A stretch of DNA of 64,000 nt. It comes from an uncultured Clostridia bacterium (GTDB lineage: Bacteria; Bacillota; Clostridia; TANB77; CAG-508). A program made the position numbers and the translations under genes. The notes under the pieces are model-generated. The model was not told the DNA's origin, searched no databases, and saw only the letters and a program-made list of their open reading frames with translations. Shown piece after piece: positions 17,460 through 26,145 of this stretch. Numbering within the stretch: position 1 is the first letter of the stretch; every line of letters starts with the position of its first letter. The stretch covers positions 62,001 through 126,000 of the forward strand of contig CAKPBB010000002.1 of assembly GCA_934140005.1 (NCBI GenBank), read 5' to 3'.

Positions 17460-17488
17460 ATTGTAAACTCTTTTAACTTAAAAGTCAA
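17460..17488 (-). promoter_or_regulatory. Promoter of the metK leader
   Basis: TTGACT, 17 nt, TACAAT on the minus strand, immediately 5' of the SAM-I aptamer. Confidence 0.75.
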
Positions 17489-17523
17489 GTATTTTATATT
17501 AAATATCCTTTTACAATTCGCCG

Positions 17524-18222
17524 TTACATTTCTTCTATAAAATTTACAAATCTCATTCTTACTAATAATATATTTTCCAAATTAATTGCTGACTTCAATT
17601 CTTCAATTTCTACAGCAATTTTATTTAAATTGTATTGATTATTTGAACTATAATTCACATCTTTAATCATCTCATTATATTTATCACTTGCATTTTGAAT
17701 TTCTTGTTTTGCATTATCAAAATCGTTAAATTCTGATAACTTATATGCTGAAAGTACTAATACTTTAAGTTTTGTTTTGTTTATTTCATTATTATTTTCT
17801 AAATAGATTTCTTCTATTTCTGGAAATTTTACATAAGCATTATATAAACTATTGAACATATCAATTTCTTTTTTATCACTTATTGCAATAACTAAATTTG
17901 AAAATTCATTGCTCACACTATTTATTGAATCTTTAGGTATATTTAATTCACTCATATCTGTAATAATTGTAGCTAAAGATTTATTCAATTTTTCAGCTTC
18001 TTTATACACACTATCCCAGTTAAAACCTTCTTCTGTTTTATATTCATCTTTTGCATATTTTATAAAAATTGTAAATATTTCATTTTCCAAATATTTAAGT
18101 TCAGAATTGACTTTAGCCTTTATTTTATTTTCGTCTTTTTTACCAGAGCAACCTGTTAATGTAAAAAGTATCAACAGTAATATAACTATATAGCTAAAAA
18201 TTTTACTAAATGCTTTTTTCAT
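17524..18222 (-). CDS. Putative lipoprotein, unknown
   Basis: 232 residues. Lipoprotein signal: basic start, hydrophobic core, then lipobox LTGC with Cys25 as the lipidation site. The mature part is helical and charged, without recognised motifs. AAAGGA lies before the ATG. It lies just upstream of the metK promoter and reads the same way, but the stop at 17524 and the metK promoter separate the two. Function unknown; perhaps a four-helix-bundle protein. Confidence 0.75.
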   Translation of the reverse strand: MKKAFSKIFSYIVILLLILFTLTGCSGKKDENKIKAKVNSELKYLENEIFTIFIKYAKDEYKTEEGFNWDSVYKEAEKLNKSLATIITDMSELNIPKDSINSVSNEFSNLVIAISDKKEIDMFNSLYNAYVKFPEIEEIYLENNNEINKTKLKVLVLSAYKLSEFNDFDNAKQEIQNASDKYNEMIKDVNYSSNNQYNLNKIAVEIEELKSAINLENILLVRMRFVNFIEEM

Positions 18223-18351
18223 TTTGTAATTTCCTTTCTATCAATGTATTTACATTATTTCTATTATTTACATATTACATTTTTTTATGTATTGCATATT
18301 TTCATTATTTTTTTTTAATACTAATAATATAAATTTAAGAAAGGATTTTTT

Positions 18352-18630
18352 ATGAATAGTATTGCTATATATAGTGATGTAAATGGAGAAATAAAAAAAT
18401 TCTTAGAAGCCTTTTATTCTAAGAATTTTAATTTAAAAGATAATTTATTTTGGGAAAATAAATATTCAAATCCAATTGACATGATTGAAATAATTAGTAC
18501 TTTTATTGATAATAACGATAAATTTCAAATGAATATTTGGATCAGCTTAGATGAAAACATCTATATTTGTGTAACTGATCAAAATATCAATCAACTAATA
18601 AAATACATTTATGAAAGATATCCAAACTGA
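18352..18630 (+). CDS. Unknown 92-residue cytoplasmic protein
   Basis: Minority-strand gene with AAAGGA 6 nt before the ATG, so probably real. No signal peptide or membrane segment; alternating beta and helical stretches (FQMNIWISLDENIYICVTD, about 58-76, reads as a beta hairpin). The stop codon is 1 nt from the end of the convergent dtd gene, with no terminator between. Family not recognised. Confidence 0.6.
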   Translation: MNSIAIYSDVNGEIKKFLEAFYSKNFNLKDNLFWENKYSNPIDMIEIISTFIDNNDKFQMNIWISLDENIYICVTDQNINQLIKYIYERYPN

Positions 18631-18631
18631 C

Positions 18632-19069
18632 TTACTTTTCTAACATAATAGTTACTGGTCCATCATTTAAAAGATTAACTTTCATATCAGCACCAAATAT
18701 ACCTTTTTGTACTTTTATTCCTTCTGATTCACATTTTTTGCAAAAATATTCATATAGTTCATTAGCCATTTCTGGTTTTGCAGCATTTACAAAACTAGGT
18801 CTATTACCATGTGATGTGTCTGCATACAAAGTAAACTGTGATACAATTAGTAGCTCTCCATCTACTTGTTTTATAGACAAGTTCATTTTTTCATTTTCAT
18901 CTTCAAAAACGCGTAAATTTATAAGCTTTTTTACTAAGTAATCAGCAATTTCCTTTGTATCAGTATGAGTTACACCACATAAAACTAGAAAACCTTTGTT
19001 TATTTCTCCAACTATTTTACTATCAACTTTTACATCTGCATTTTTAACTCTTTGTATTAGTAATCTCAT
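18632..19069 (-). CDS. dtd: D-aminoacyl-tRNA deacylase
   Basis: Hydrolyses D-aminoacyl-tRNAs (and Gly-tRNA-Ala), keeping D-residues out of proteins. 145 residues. Seen: the family SQFTLYAD motif (about 77-84) and the C-terminal NDGPVTIMLE stretch with the cross-subunit Gly-Pro motif. Start MRLLIQRV is typical, with AAGGA upstream. It ends next to a convergent small gene. Confidence 0.96.
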   Translation of the reverse strand: MRLLIQRVKNADVKVDSKIVGEINKGFLVLCGVTHTDTKEIADYLVKKLINLRVFEDENEKMNLSIKQVDGELLIVSQFTLYADTSHGNRPSFVNAAKPEMANELYEYFCKKCESEGIKVQKGIFGADMKVNLLNDGPVTIMLEK

Positions 19070-19102
19070 TTCTATTCCTTGTTATTTTAATAATATTGCA
19101 AA

Positions 19103-19597
19103 TTATTCTTCTGAATTATTTACATTTTCTGAATTTTCTTCTTTATTTTCTTCTACATTTTTTACTTCAGTAACTTCTGCTTCTTTAGCATCTTCTGAAG
19201 CTTCTTCTTGAACTTCTATTTTGATTTCTTCAACTTTTGGTTGTTCCTTTCCACATTTTGAACAAAATTCATCTTTTTCATTTAATTCTGCACCACAATT
19301 AACACATTTTTTAATCTTTTTTAATGCTAAAATTTCAGCTTCAGCTTTTTCAATCTCCTCTTCTGTTCTAGCAATTTCTTCACATTTAGGAGTTATTTCT
19401 TCTCTTGAAACTTCTTCTCCGTTTTTATGTGCATTATATACACATTTTCCTATTTCAGTATATAAATTTTCAATACTTTCTTTATACTCACTAATTTTTC
19501 CTTTTAGTTTTAATTCACTTGAAATTTGAGATGTTTTTTCCTTTGTGAATTTATATGTTTCACTAGCTTTCTTTGATAATTTGTCAAAAAATTCCAT
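19103..19597 (-). CDS. Coiled-coil zinc-ribbon protein
   Basis: 164 residues. A helical coiled-coil N-terminal part (1-95) is followed by a zinc ribbon (CVNCGAELNEKDEFCSKCG, about 98-116; two CxxC pairs) and then an acidic Glu/Val-rich disordered tail (120-164). AGGAGG upstream of the ATG. This layout is common in uncharacterised Firmicutes zinc-ribbon proteins; the role is unknown. Confidence 0.75.
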   Translation of the reverse strand: MEFFDKLSKKASETYKFTKEKTSQISSELKLKGKISEYKESIENLYTEIGKCVYNAHKNGEEVSREEITPKCEEIARTEEEIEKAEAEILALKKIKKCVNCGAELNEKDEFCSKCGKEQPKVEEIKIEVQEEASEDAKEAEVTEVKNVEENKEENSENVNNSEE

Positions 19598-19660
19598 AAT
19601 TCTTCCTCCTATTTATATTATATTTAAAATTTTAGATTTTTATGTACTTTTATATAATAT

Positions 19661-20647
19661 TTATTCGTATTTTAGCTCTCTTGTCATAAGTTTATCAACT
19701 GCATCCATTGGTTTTAAGCCATTATATAAAACATTATATACAGCTTCAACTATTGGCATTTCAACATTGTATTTTTTTGATAGACTATATGCAACATCAA
19801 TATTATCAACACTTTCAATTGTCATACCAATTTCTTTTCTAGCTTCTTCTATTGAAAATCCTTTTCCTATCATTTCACCAGCTCTTCTATTTCTGCTATG
19901 TTCACTTCCACAGGTTACAATTAAATCTCCAAGTCCAGTTAATCCATAAAAAGTCTTTTCTTCTGCTCCCATTGCTGTTCCAAGTCTAGTTATCTCTACT
20001 AATCCTCTAGTTGCTAAAGCAGCAAAAGTATTATCTCCAAGATTTAATCCAACTGCAATTCCAGCACAAAAAGCAATAATATTTTTTAAAGCTCCACCAA
20101 TTTCAACACCTTTAACATCTTTTGAACTGTATATACGAATTATATTACTTTTAAATATTTCTCTTATTTTTAATATTACATCTTCATATTCTGATGCTAT
20201 AACAAGTGCTGTTGGAACATTTATTGAAACTTCTTCAGCATGGCTTGGTCCAGATAAAACTCCACATTTTACATTTGGTAATTCTTGTTTAACAACTTCA
20301 TCTAAAGTTAATTCTGTAACAGGCTCAAAACCTTTTGCACACATAATAATTGGTTGATTATCTTTAACAAATTCCTTATATTGTTTAATTGTACTTCTAA
20401 CAAATTTTGAAGGTGTTACATGAAGTATTATTTCAGCTCCTTCAATTACCTCTTTAAAATCATTTGATGCATATATATTATCTGGTAAAGTTATATTTGG
20501 TAAAAATTTGCATTTCTTTTCATTATTTATAAGATTTCTTTCATCTTCTGCAAAAGACCAAATTTTCACATCATTACCTTGTCCTGCTAGATACACACTT
20601 AAAGCAACTCCCCAACTTCCACTACCTATAACAGCAATTTTTCTCAT
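19661..20647 (-). CDS. gpsA: Glycerol-3-phosphate dehydrogenase [NAD(P)+]
   Basis: Reduces dihydroxyacetone phosphate to sn-glycerol-3-phosphate for phospholipid synthesis. Rossmann N-terminus with GSGSWG (residues 8-13), then GPSHAEEV (about 143-150) and the catalytic-lysine region EIGGALKNIIAF. 328 residues, normal. It starts 4 nt after plsY ends, so the two are co-transcribed: PlsY uses the product made by GpsA. Confidence 0.97.
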   Translation of the reverse strand: MRKIAVIGSGSWGVALSVYLAGQGNDVKIWSFAEDERNLINNEKKCKFLPNITLPDNIYASNDFKEVIEGAEIILHVTPSKFVRSTIKQYKEFVKDNQPIIMCAKGFEPVTELTLDEVVKQELPNVKCGVLSGPSHAEEVSINVPTALVIASEYEDVILKIREIFKSNIIRIYSSKDVKGVEIGGALKNIIAFCAGIAVGLNLGDNTFAALATRGLVEITRLGTAMGAEEKTFYGLTGLGDLIVTCGSEHSRNRRAGEMIGKGFSIEEARKEIGMTIESVDNIDVAYSLSKKYNVEMPIVEAVYNVLYNGLKPMDAVDKLMTRELKYE

Positions 20648-20651
20648 TAGT

Positions 20652-21287
20652 TTACTCTCCTTTTTCTTTACTAAAGCTTAATTTATTTTCTGTTCCACTT
20701 AAAATTCTTTTTACATTAGCTCTATGATTATATACTACAAAAGCAGCTAATAGTATTCCAAATACTATATAATTTCCTTCAACTAAATAGTTTTCTGTGA
20801 TAAAAATTGTTAGTACTGGAAATAATATTGCAGCTGATATTGAACCTAAAGATACCATTCTAGTTAAAATCATAAGAATAAGTGCAAATACTAAACAAAT
20901 TAGACCAATTTGCCAATTTAGTAATAAAATAATTCCTAAACTAGTTGCAACTCCTTTTCCACCTTTAAACTTAAAAAATATTGGAAATGTGTGTCCTATA
21001 ACAACACATAATGCAGCAATTTGTACTAATATTGCTCTATCAATATCTTTAACGAATTTTCCAACAATATATGCAATTAGTACTGCAACAACACCTTTTA
21101 GAATATCACAAATTAAAGTAATAATTGCTGCTTTTTTTCCAACTGTTCTTAATACATTTGTTGAACCGGCATTTTTACTACCTTTTTCTCTAACATCAAA
21201 ACCTGCCATTTTTTTGCTTATTATAACAGAAAAACTAATACTTCCTATTAAATAAGCTATGATACCTATTAAAATATATGTAATCAT
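20652..21287 (-). CDS. plsY: Acyl-phosphate:glycerol-3-phosphate acyltransferase PlsY
   Basis: Membrane enzyme that adds the first acyl chain to glycerol-3-phosphate using acyl-phosphate. 211 residues with about five transmembrane segments. Three family motifs are visible: GSISFSVIISK near residue 15, GSKNAGSTNVLRT (about 36-48) and GHTFPIFFKFKGGKGVATS (about 98-116). AGGAGG 5 nt before the ATG. Lies between der and gpsA in a der-plsY-gpsA operon, an arrangement common in Firmicutes. Confidence 0.97.
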   Translation of the reverse strand: MITYILIGIIAYLIGSISFSVIISKKMAGFDVREKGSKNAGSTNVLRTVGKKAAIITLICDILKGVVAVLIAYIVGKFVKDIDRAILVQIAALCVVIGHTFPIFFKFKGGKGVATSLGIILLLNWQIGLICLVFALILMILTRMVSLGSISAAILFPVLTIFITENYLVEGNYIVFGILLAAFVVYNHRANVKRILSGTENKLSFSKEKGE

Positions 21288-21303
21288 TTTTTCCTCCTAT
21301 GTT

Positions 21304-22632
21304 TTATAATTTATTTTCTCCTTTTTCTCTTACAATCAATCTTACAGGTGTACCCTCTAACCCAAAATTGTTTCTAAAACAATTTATTAGATATCTTTGA
21401 TATGAGAAATGGAATAATTCTTTATCATTAACAAATATTACAAATGTTGGTGGTCTTGTAGTTGCTTGTGTTCCATATAATATTTTTAATCTTTTTCCTT
21501 TATCTGTTGGAGGTTGTACAACTGCAATAGCCTCATTTATTACCTCATTTATTACAGAAGTTGAAACTCTTAATGAATTTTGTCTATTAACTTCGTTAAT
21601 CATATTAAACAATTTATTTACTCTTTGTCCTGTTTCAGCAGATATGAAAATAATTGGAGCATAAGCTGCATAACTAATTTTATTATAAACATCTTTCTTA
21701 AATGCTTCTAGTGTACCATTATCTTTTTCAACAGCATCCCATTTATTTACAACTATAATAATTCCTTTTCCAGCTTCATGTGCTTCTCCAAGAATTTTAG
21801 CATCTTGGTCTGTAACACCTTCTGTTGCATCAATTAAAACTAAACAAACATCAGCTCTTTCTATCGCAAGTAAAGTTCTCATTACACTAAATTTTTCTAT
21901 TGATTCATTTACTTTGCTATGCTTACGAATTCCTGCTGTGTCTATAAATATATATTTTCCAAATTCATTTTCAAATCTAGAATCTATTGCATCTCTGGTA
22001 GTTCCTGCAATATTACTTACAATGCTTCTTTGTTCACCAAGTATTTTATTTATTAAAGAAGATTTTCCAACATTTGGTTTACCTATTATTGCAACTTTTA
22101 TTTCTTCTTCAATGTTTTCATCATCTTTTTTAGGAGGTAATTTATCATATATTGCATCTAACAAATCTCCTATTCCTATTGCATTTGCTGCAGAAATTGG
22201 ATGTGGTTCTCCAAGACCTAGATTATAAAATTCATAAATTTCAGCTGGTGGTTCTCCATAATTATCTGACTTATTGCAAGCTAAAATTATAGGCTTTTTA
22301 GCTTTTTTTAACATCATTGCAATTTCTGAATCAGTTGCTGTAACCCCTTGCTTTACATCTGTAATAAATAAAATTACATCTGCTACGTCTATTGCTATAT
22401 TAGCTTGTTCTCTCATTTGAGATACAATTACATCATTTGTTTCTGGTTCTATACCACCAGTATCTATTAAAGTAAATTCTCTATCTTTCCATGTTGTATC
22501 AGCATAAACTCTATCTCTTGTAACACCTGGTGTATCTTCAACAATTGAAATTCTTTGTCCAACTACATAGTTGAAGAATCTTGATTTTCCAACATTTGGT
22601 TTTCCAACTATAGCTACAATTGGTTTTGCCAT
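21304..22632 (-). CDS. der: Ribosome-assembly GTPase Der (EngA)
   Basis: Essential double-GTPase needed for 50S subunit maturation. G1 motifs: GKPNVGKS at the N-terminus and GKPNVGKSSL in the second domain (about 185). Each domain has DTxG (DTGGIE, DTAGIR) and NKxD (NKSD, NKWD), followed by a C-terminal KH-like domain. The first G1 is followed by Arg (KSRFFN) where Thr is usual; some Clostridia also vary here. The internal ATG (22632) is preferred because the first ATG abuts the ribosome site with no gap. Length 442 is normal. Confidence 0.97.
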   Translation of the reverse strand: MAKPIVAIVGKPNVGKSRFFNYVVGQRISIVEDTPGVTRDRVYADTTWKDREFTLIDTGGIEPETNDVIVSQMREQANIAIDVADVILFITDVKQGVTATDSEIAMMLKKAKKPIILACNKSDNYGEPPAEIYEFYNLGLGEPHPISAANAIGIGDLLDAIYDKLPPKKDDENIEEEIKVAIIGKPNVGKSSLINKILGEQRSIVSNIAGTTRDAIDSRFENEFGKYIFIDTAGIRKHSKVNESIEKFSVMRTLLAIERADVCLVLIDATEGVTDQDAKILGEAHEAGKGIIIVVNKWDAVEKDNGTLEAFKKDVYNKISYAAYAPIIFISAETGQRVNKLFNMINEVNRQNSLRVSTSVINEVINEAIAVVQPPTDKGKRLKILYGTQATTRPPTFVIFVNDKELFHFSYQRYLINCFRNNFGLEGTPVRLIVREKGENKL

Positions 22633-22736
22633 TTTAAACTTCATTCCTTTCTTACTTTATAAATATAAAGCATATATATCTATAAAATTTTCTAATATTC
22701 ATAATTTAATACTTATATAGTATATACTATTTTGCC

Positions 22737-24386
22737 CTATTTTTCAAGATTTTTTGTACTTTTCCAAAGATAAACCCCATATAAAATAATAGAAAGTATT
22801 GAAAAAGCTTTTGAAATTTTTTGTATATCAGTTCCTATATATTCAACTTCAATAGTTGCACTTTCTTCTGCCGGCAAATAAAAACCTAAAAATCCATTTT
22901 CTGTTTCAAAACTTTTTAAACTCATTCCATCTGCTTTTACAGCATAACCTGGATAATATATGAATGGTAATTCAAACTTTGTAATTTCATCTAATGTTTG
23001 TACTTTTGCTGAATATGTTGAATTATTTTTATTTTCTTTTTCTATAACTGCTTTTCCACTTAAAACATACATATTCTGAGTTCTTGTTGCAATATAAAAT
23101 TTATTTTCATAAGCCTTTAAAGATAAATATTCTGCATTATTTATACCCGCAGAAATTTCTTCTTGCTTACCTGAAATCCTTCCAATTTCTATATCTTCTA
23201 TTTTTGCTAAATTTGTATCAGTTTGAATATATCCATGTAAACAAATAACATATATCATACTTACAGCAAGTAAAATAAGTGAATCTTTTAACTTAAATTT
23301 TTCTACTATTGAACCTATATTTATTGAACAAATTATAGTTAAGAAAAATGTAGCAAATCCTAATAAACACCATGGATATTTCAGCTTTATAAATAGCCAA
23401 GAAAAATATTTCCATGGGAATATTTTAGTTGCCATAAATATAAAAATTAAACAAAAAACTAAATAAAATATATAATCTTTTTTATATTCTTTTTTTATTT
23501 TTACCAAAGCCATTGGTGTTATGGCAAACATTACAATTAAAAGCGGACCTACTTCAAATACAAATTTTTCATTTTTTCCTGTCACAAATAATTTTCTTAT
23601 TGAAATAGCTTCATTTGCAAATTCTTCTTTTTCTTCTATACTAACATTATTTATTTTATACTTTGTAGCTACATTAGTTTCGATATAAGGTAACCATAAG
23701 CTAGCTGTAAAAGCTACTACCAAAGCCAAATCTAATAATATCTTTTCTATACAGCCATTAACTTTCAAGCTATTAAAATTAACAGCAAAATAAACGATTG
23801 TAATAAATAATGTTATCCAACCAAAACTATAATTTGTAAAAAATATTAGAGAAATTGCAATTGGATAATAATAATGCTTTTTCTCACTATTTATTAAATA
23901 ATATGCTCCTAAAAATGCTAATGGTAAAATAGCCAAAGCAATTTGCTCAGACAAAGCATTTCTAATATATATATTTGTCAAATGATATGGCAACATCATG
24001 TATATTCCTGAAGCTAACAATGCAATGTTCTTGTTTTCCGAAAATTTTTTCATAAAAATATACATTGTTATACCAGATAAAAAGATTCCGATTAAGCAAA
24101 CAATTTTATAACTTGCATTTATATTTTTTATTATTAAATTTAAAAATACAATAAAAACATTTGCAAAATTTCCTTCAAAAATACTTAAATTATATCCAAA
24201 ACCATTTGCAAAATTTGAAATAATTCCATCTAGGCCACTAATACTCTTTATTTCAAAACATCTAGCTATATATTGAATTCCTTCTCCAATATAACAATTA
24301 AAATTTGGATTAAATAATGGTATTGCTATAATTATTGATATAACAGCAATTATTATTCCATAAATATATTTTTTAATTTTATTCAT
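22737..24386 (-). CDS. Multipass membrane protein, YfhO/GT-C-like
   Basis: 549 residues with about 11 hydrophobic helices and a soluble C-terminal domain (about 400-510), ending in one further membrane helix. The layout resembles YfhO-type and related GT-C-fold membrane proteins that handle polyprenyl-linked sugars for teichoic acid or glycan glycosylation. The extracytoplasmic loop after the first helix (FNPNFNCYIGEGIQ) would hold a GT-C acidic residue, but no certain catalytic motif was found. AAAGGA lies 9 nt before the ATG. Substrate unknown. Confidence 0.6.
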   Translation of the reverse strand: MNKIKKYIYGIIIAVISIIIAIPLFNPNFNCYIGEGIQYIARCFEIKSISGLDGIISNFANGFGYNLSIFEGNFANVFIVFLNLIIKNINASYKIVCLIGIFLSGITMYIFMKKFSENKNIALLASGIYMMLPYHLTNIYIRNALSEQIALAILPLAFLGAYYLINSEKKHYYYPIAISLIFFTNYSFGWITLFITIVYFAVNFNSLKVNGCIEKILLDLALVVAFTASLWLPYIETNVATKYKINNVSIEEKEEFANEAISIRKLFVTGKNEKFVFEVGPLLIVMFAITPMALVKIKKEYKKDYIFYLVFCLIFIFMATKIFPWKYFSWLFIKLKYPWCLLGFATFFLTIICSINIGSIVEKFKLKDSLILLAVSMIYVICLHGYIQTDTNLAKIEDIEIGRISGKQEEISAGINNAEYLSLKAYENKFYIATRTQNMYVLSGKAVIEKENKNNSTYSAKVQTLDEITKFELPFIYYPGYAVKADGMSLKSFETENGFLGFYLPAEESATIEVEYIGTDIQKISKAFSILSIILYGVYLWKSTKNLEK

Positions 24387-24400
24387 ATTTTCATTTCCTT

Positions 24401-24892
24401 TTAATATTGAGTTTGTCCATTTAAAAATTCATCATTCTTTATCCATTCTTCAACATCAAAAACTTTATAATTTTCTTTATCCACTCTTACAAAAACTTCA
24501 CTAATTCCTGAATTGATAATTAGTTTTCTGCACATCAAACATGGAGCTGCTCCCTCTTCATAATCGCCATTTTCTCTAACACCAACTAAGTATAAAGTAG
24601 ATCCAATCATTTCCTCTCTTGAAGCACATATAATAGCATTTTGTTCAGCATGAACTGAACGACATGCATCATATCCACCATGTCTTGTTTCTGGCATCAA
24701 TTTTTTCTTGGTACAATATCCTAAATCGCAACAATTTATTCTACCTCTAGGAGCTCCACTGTATCCTGTGGCTATAATTTGATCATGTTTTACAATAATA
24801 CTTCCATATTTCTTTCTTAAACAAGTAGATCTTTCAGAAACAGTTTCTGCAATATCTAAATAATAATTTATTTTATCTATTCTTCTTTCCAT
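24401..24892 (-). CDS. Deoxycytidylate (dCMP) deaminase family
   Basis: Zinc deaminase, probably dCMP to dUMP for dTTP synthesis (ComEB family). Motifs: HAEQN (zinc His and catalytic Glu) and PCLMCRK (two zinc Cys). A second Cys/His-rich insert (CCDLGYCTKKKLMPETRHGG) is a structural zinc loop of dCMP deaminases. The ATG at 24892 has GAGGA 4 nt upstream; the first ATG eight codons earlier has no site. 163 residues. Ends 14 nt before the YfhO-like gene, so the two may be co-transcribed. Confidence 0.9.
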   Translation of the reverse strand: MERRIDKINYYLDIAETVSERSTCLRKKYGSIIVKHDQIIATGYSGAPRGRINCCDLGYCTKKKLMPETRHGGYDACRSVHAEQNAIICASREEMIGSTLYLVGVRENGDYEEGAAPCLMCRKLIINSGISEVFVRVDKENYKVFDVEEWIKNDEFLNGQTQY

Positions 24893-24981
24893 AAATTCCT
24901 CGTTTTTTATTTGCATTATATATTAGATTACAGTTTTTTTCAACATTTTGCTAAAAAATGAGTCCAATAATTCTCAAATAT

Positions 24982-25036
24982 AAAAACGAACTCATAAATT
25001 TGAAATACAAAAATACTTCAAATTTATAAGTTCGTT
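24982..25036 (-). terminator. Terminator of rpmF
   Basis: Very long hairpin: arms AACGAACTTATAAATTTGAA / TTCAAATTTATGAGTTCGTT (one mismatch), T5 after it on the minus strand. Confidence 0.9.
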
Positions 25037-25068
25037 AAAAGCTCATATATAATTTTTAATTATATCTC

Positions 25069-25257
25069 TTATTTGTTATCTGCTTTTTTTGCTACTACTT
25101 CTTTTCCATCATAGTATCCACAGTTTGAACAAACTGTATGTGGTAATACAGCTTCGTGACAATGAGGACAAGTTGCTAAATTTTTTGCCTCGATTTTCCA
25201 AGTTGATCTTTTTAAACCTGTTCTAGCTTTTGACCATCTTCTTTTTGGTTGTGCCAT
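25069..25257 (-). CDS. rpmF: 50S ribosomal protein L32
   Basis: 62 residues, beginning MAQPKRRWSKARTGLKRS, as expected. Two CxxC pairs (CPHC, CSNC) form a zinc ribbon. GGAGG lies before the ATG. It has its own strong promoter and terminator, rather than following a yceD-type gene as in many bacteria. Confidence 0.97.
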   Translation of the reverse strand: MAQPKRRWSKARTGLKRSTWKIEAKNLATCPHCHEAVLPHTVCSNCGYYDGKEVVAKKADNK

Positions 25258-25325
25258 TTTAAATCCCTCCTTTAGCGCTTATAAATATATATCAAAATAT
25301 AATTTTACCTTAAAGTTACTTAAAT

Positions 25326-25354
25326 AGTATACAATCAATTTGGTATTTTGTCAA
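25326..25354 (-). promoter_or_regulatory. Promoter of rpmF
   Basis: TTGACA, 17 nt, TATACT on the minus strand: near-consensus, as expected for a ribosomal protein gene. Confidence 0.85.
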
Positions 25355-25414
25355 CATTTTTACAAAATATTTTTATATGTAGAAACTTAATTGACATTTT
25401 CTCTATTATAAAAT

Positions 25415-26077
25415 TTATTGTTCAACTAATGTATATTGATTTGCTTCTGCAAAATTTACATTTTCATCAGTTACATTATCTTTTTCAAATACATAATTTC
25501 TTATATCATTTCCAATTTCAGCTTTTACTGGTAATAGAGTTGCTTTATTTAACCAAACTGTTTCTTTATAATTTTTTTCTTTTTCTATCAATGAAACTTT
25601 TATATATTCGATATCTCCATCTTTTTCAGTTGAAATATTATGCAAAGATAATATTATTCCAAATGCACTTTTAAAATTATATTCATTTGAGGCTATTGCT
25701 ATTGCATAATTAGATATTTCTGGTAAATTTGAAAGACCTTTATTTCCAACAACAGTTTGCATATTAGTTATAAAATAATTTTTATTTAGTTCATCTACTA
25801 CTGTCATTGTATTACTTCGTGTATCTATATAAAATCTTTGCGTAATACTATTATTAGTTAATGAATATCTTGCACTTTTATTTTTTTTTACATAAAGTTT
25901 CTGAGAAGTTAAATCATTTTGTATATTTTCAAAATAAAAATTATCACTTACTGTAAAATTTATTTCTGCATTTCCTATATTTTTTAACAAGTTATATCTG
26001 CGTACATATGTACATACTGCAATCGTAAATATTATTAGAACAACTACTAATATTATTAAAAAAACTTTTTTCTTCAT
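25415..26077 (-). CDS. Membrane-anchored LolA-like or unknown protein
   Basis: 220 residues from the ATG with AGGGGG 8 nt upstream (the longer ATG eight codons earlier lacks a site). One N-terminal transmembrane segment (about 4-20), then a beta-rich extracytoplasmic domain (NAEINFTVSDNFYFEN, RFYIDTRSNTMTVVDELN, DGDIEYIKVSLIEKEK, ETVWLNKATLLPVKAEI), reminiscent of the LolA/LppX half-barrel, where paired beta strands carry a lipid. It is the gene nearest the ART-like gene downstream, but no firm functional link is visible. Confidence 0.6.
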   Translation of the reverse strand: MKKKVFLIILVVVLIIFTIAVCTYVRRYNLLKNIGNAEINFTVSDNFYFENIQNDLTSQKLYVKKNKSARYSLTNNSITQRFYIDTRSNTMTVVDELNKNYFITNMQTVVGNKGLSNLPEISNYAIAIASNEYNFKSAFGIILSLHNISTEKDGDIEYIKVSLIEKEKNYKETVWLNKATLLPVKAEIGNDIRNYVFEKDNVTDENVNFAEANQYTLVEQ

Positions 26078-26145
26078 ATAAAAATCCCCCTCAAAAAACA
26101 TATATTTTCTTCAATATTTATTAGAAAATTAGCATTTCGTATTTC

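Noticed and set aside
17337..17540. Plus-strand gene opposite metK leader
   Set aside because: Its frame is antisense to the SAM-I riboswitch and promoter; no ribosome site.
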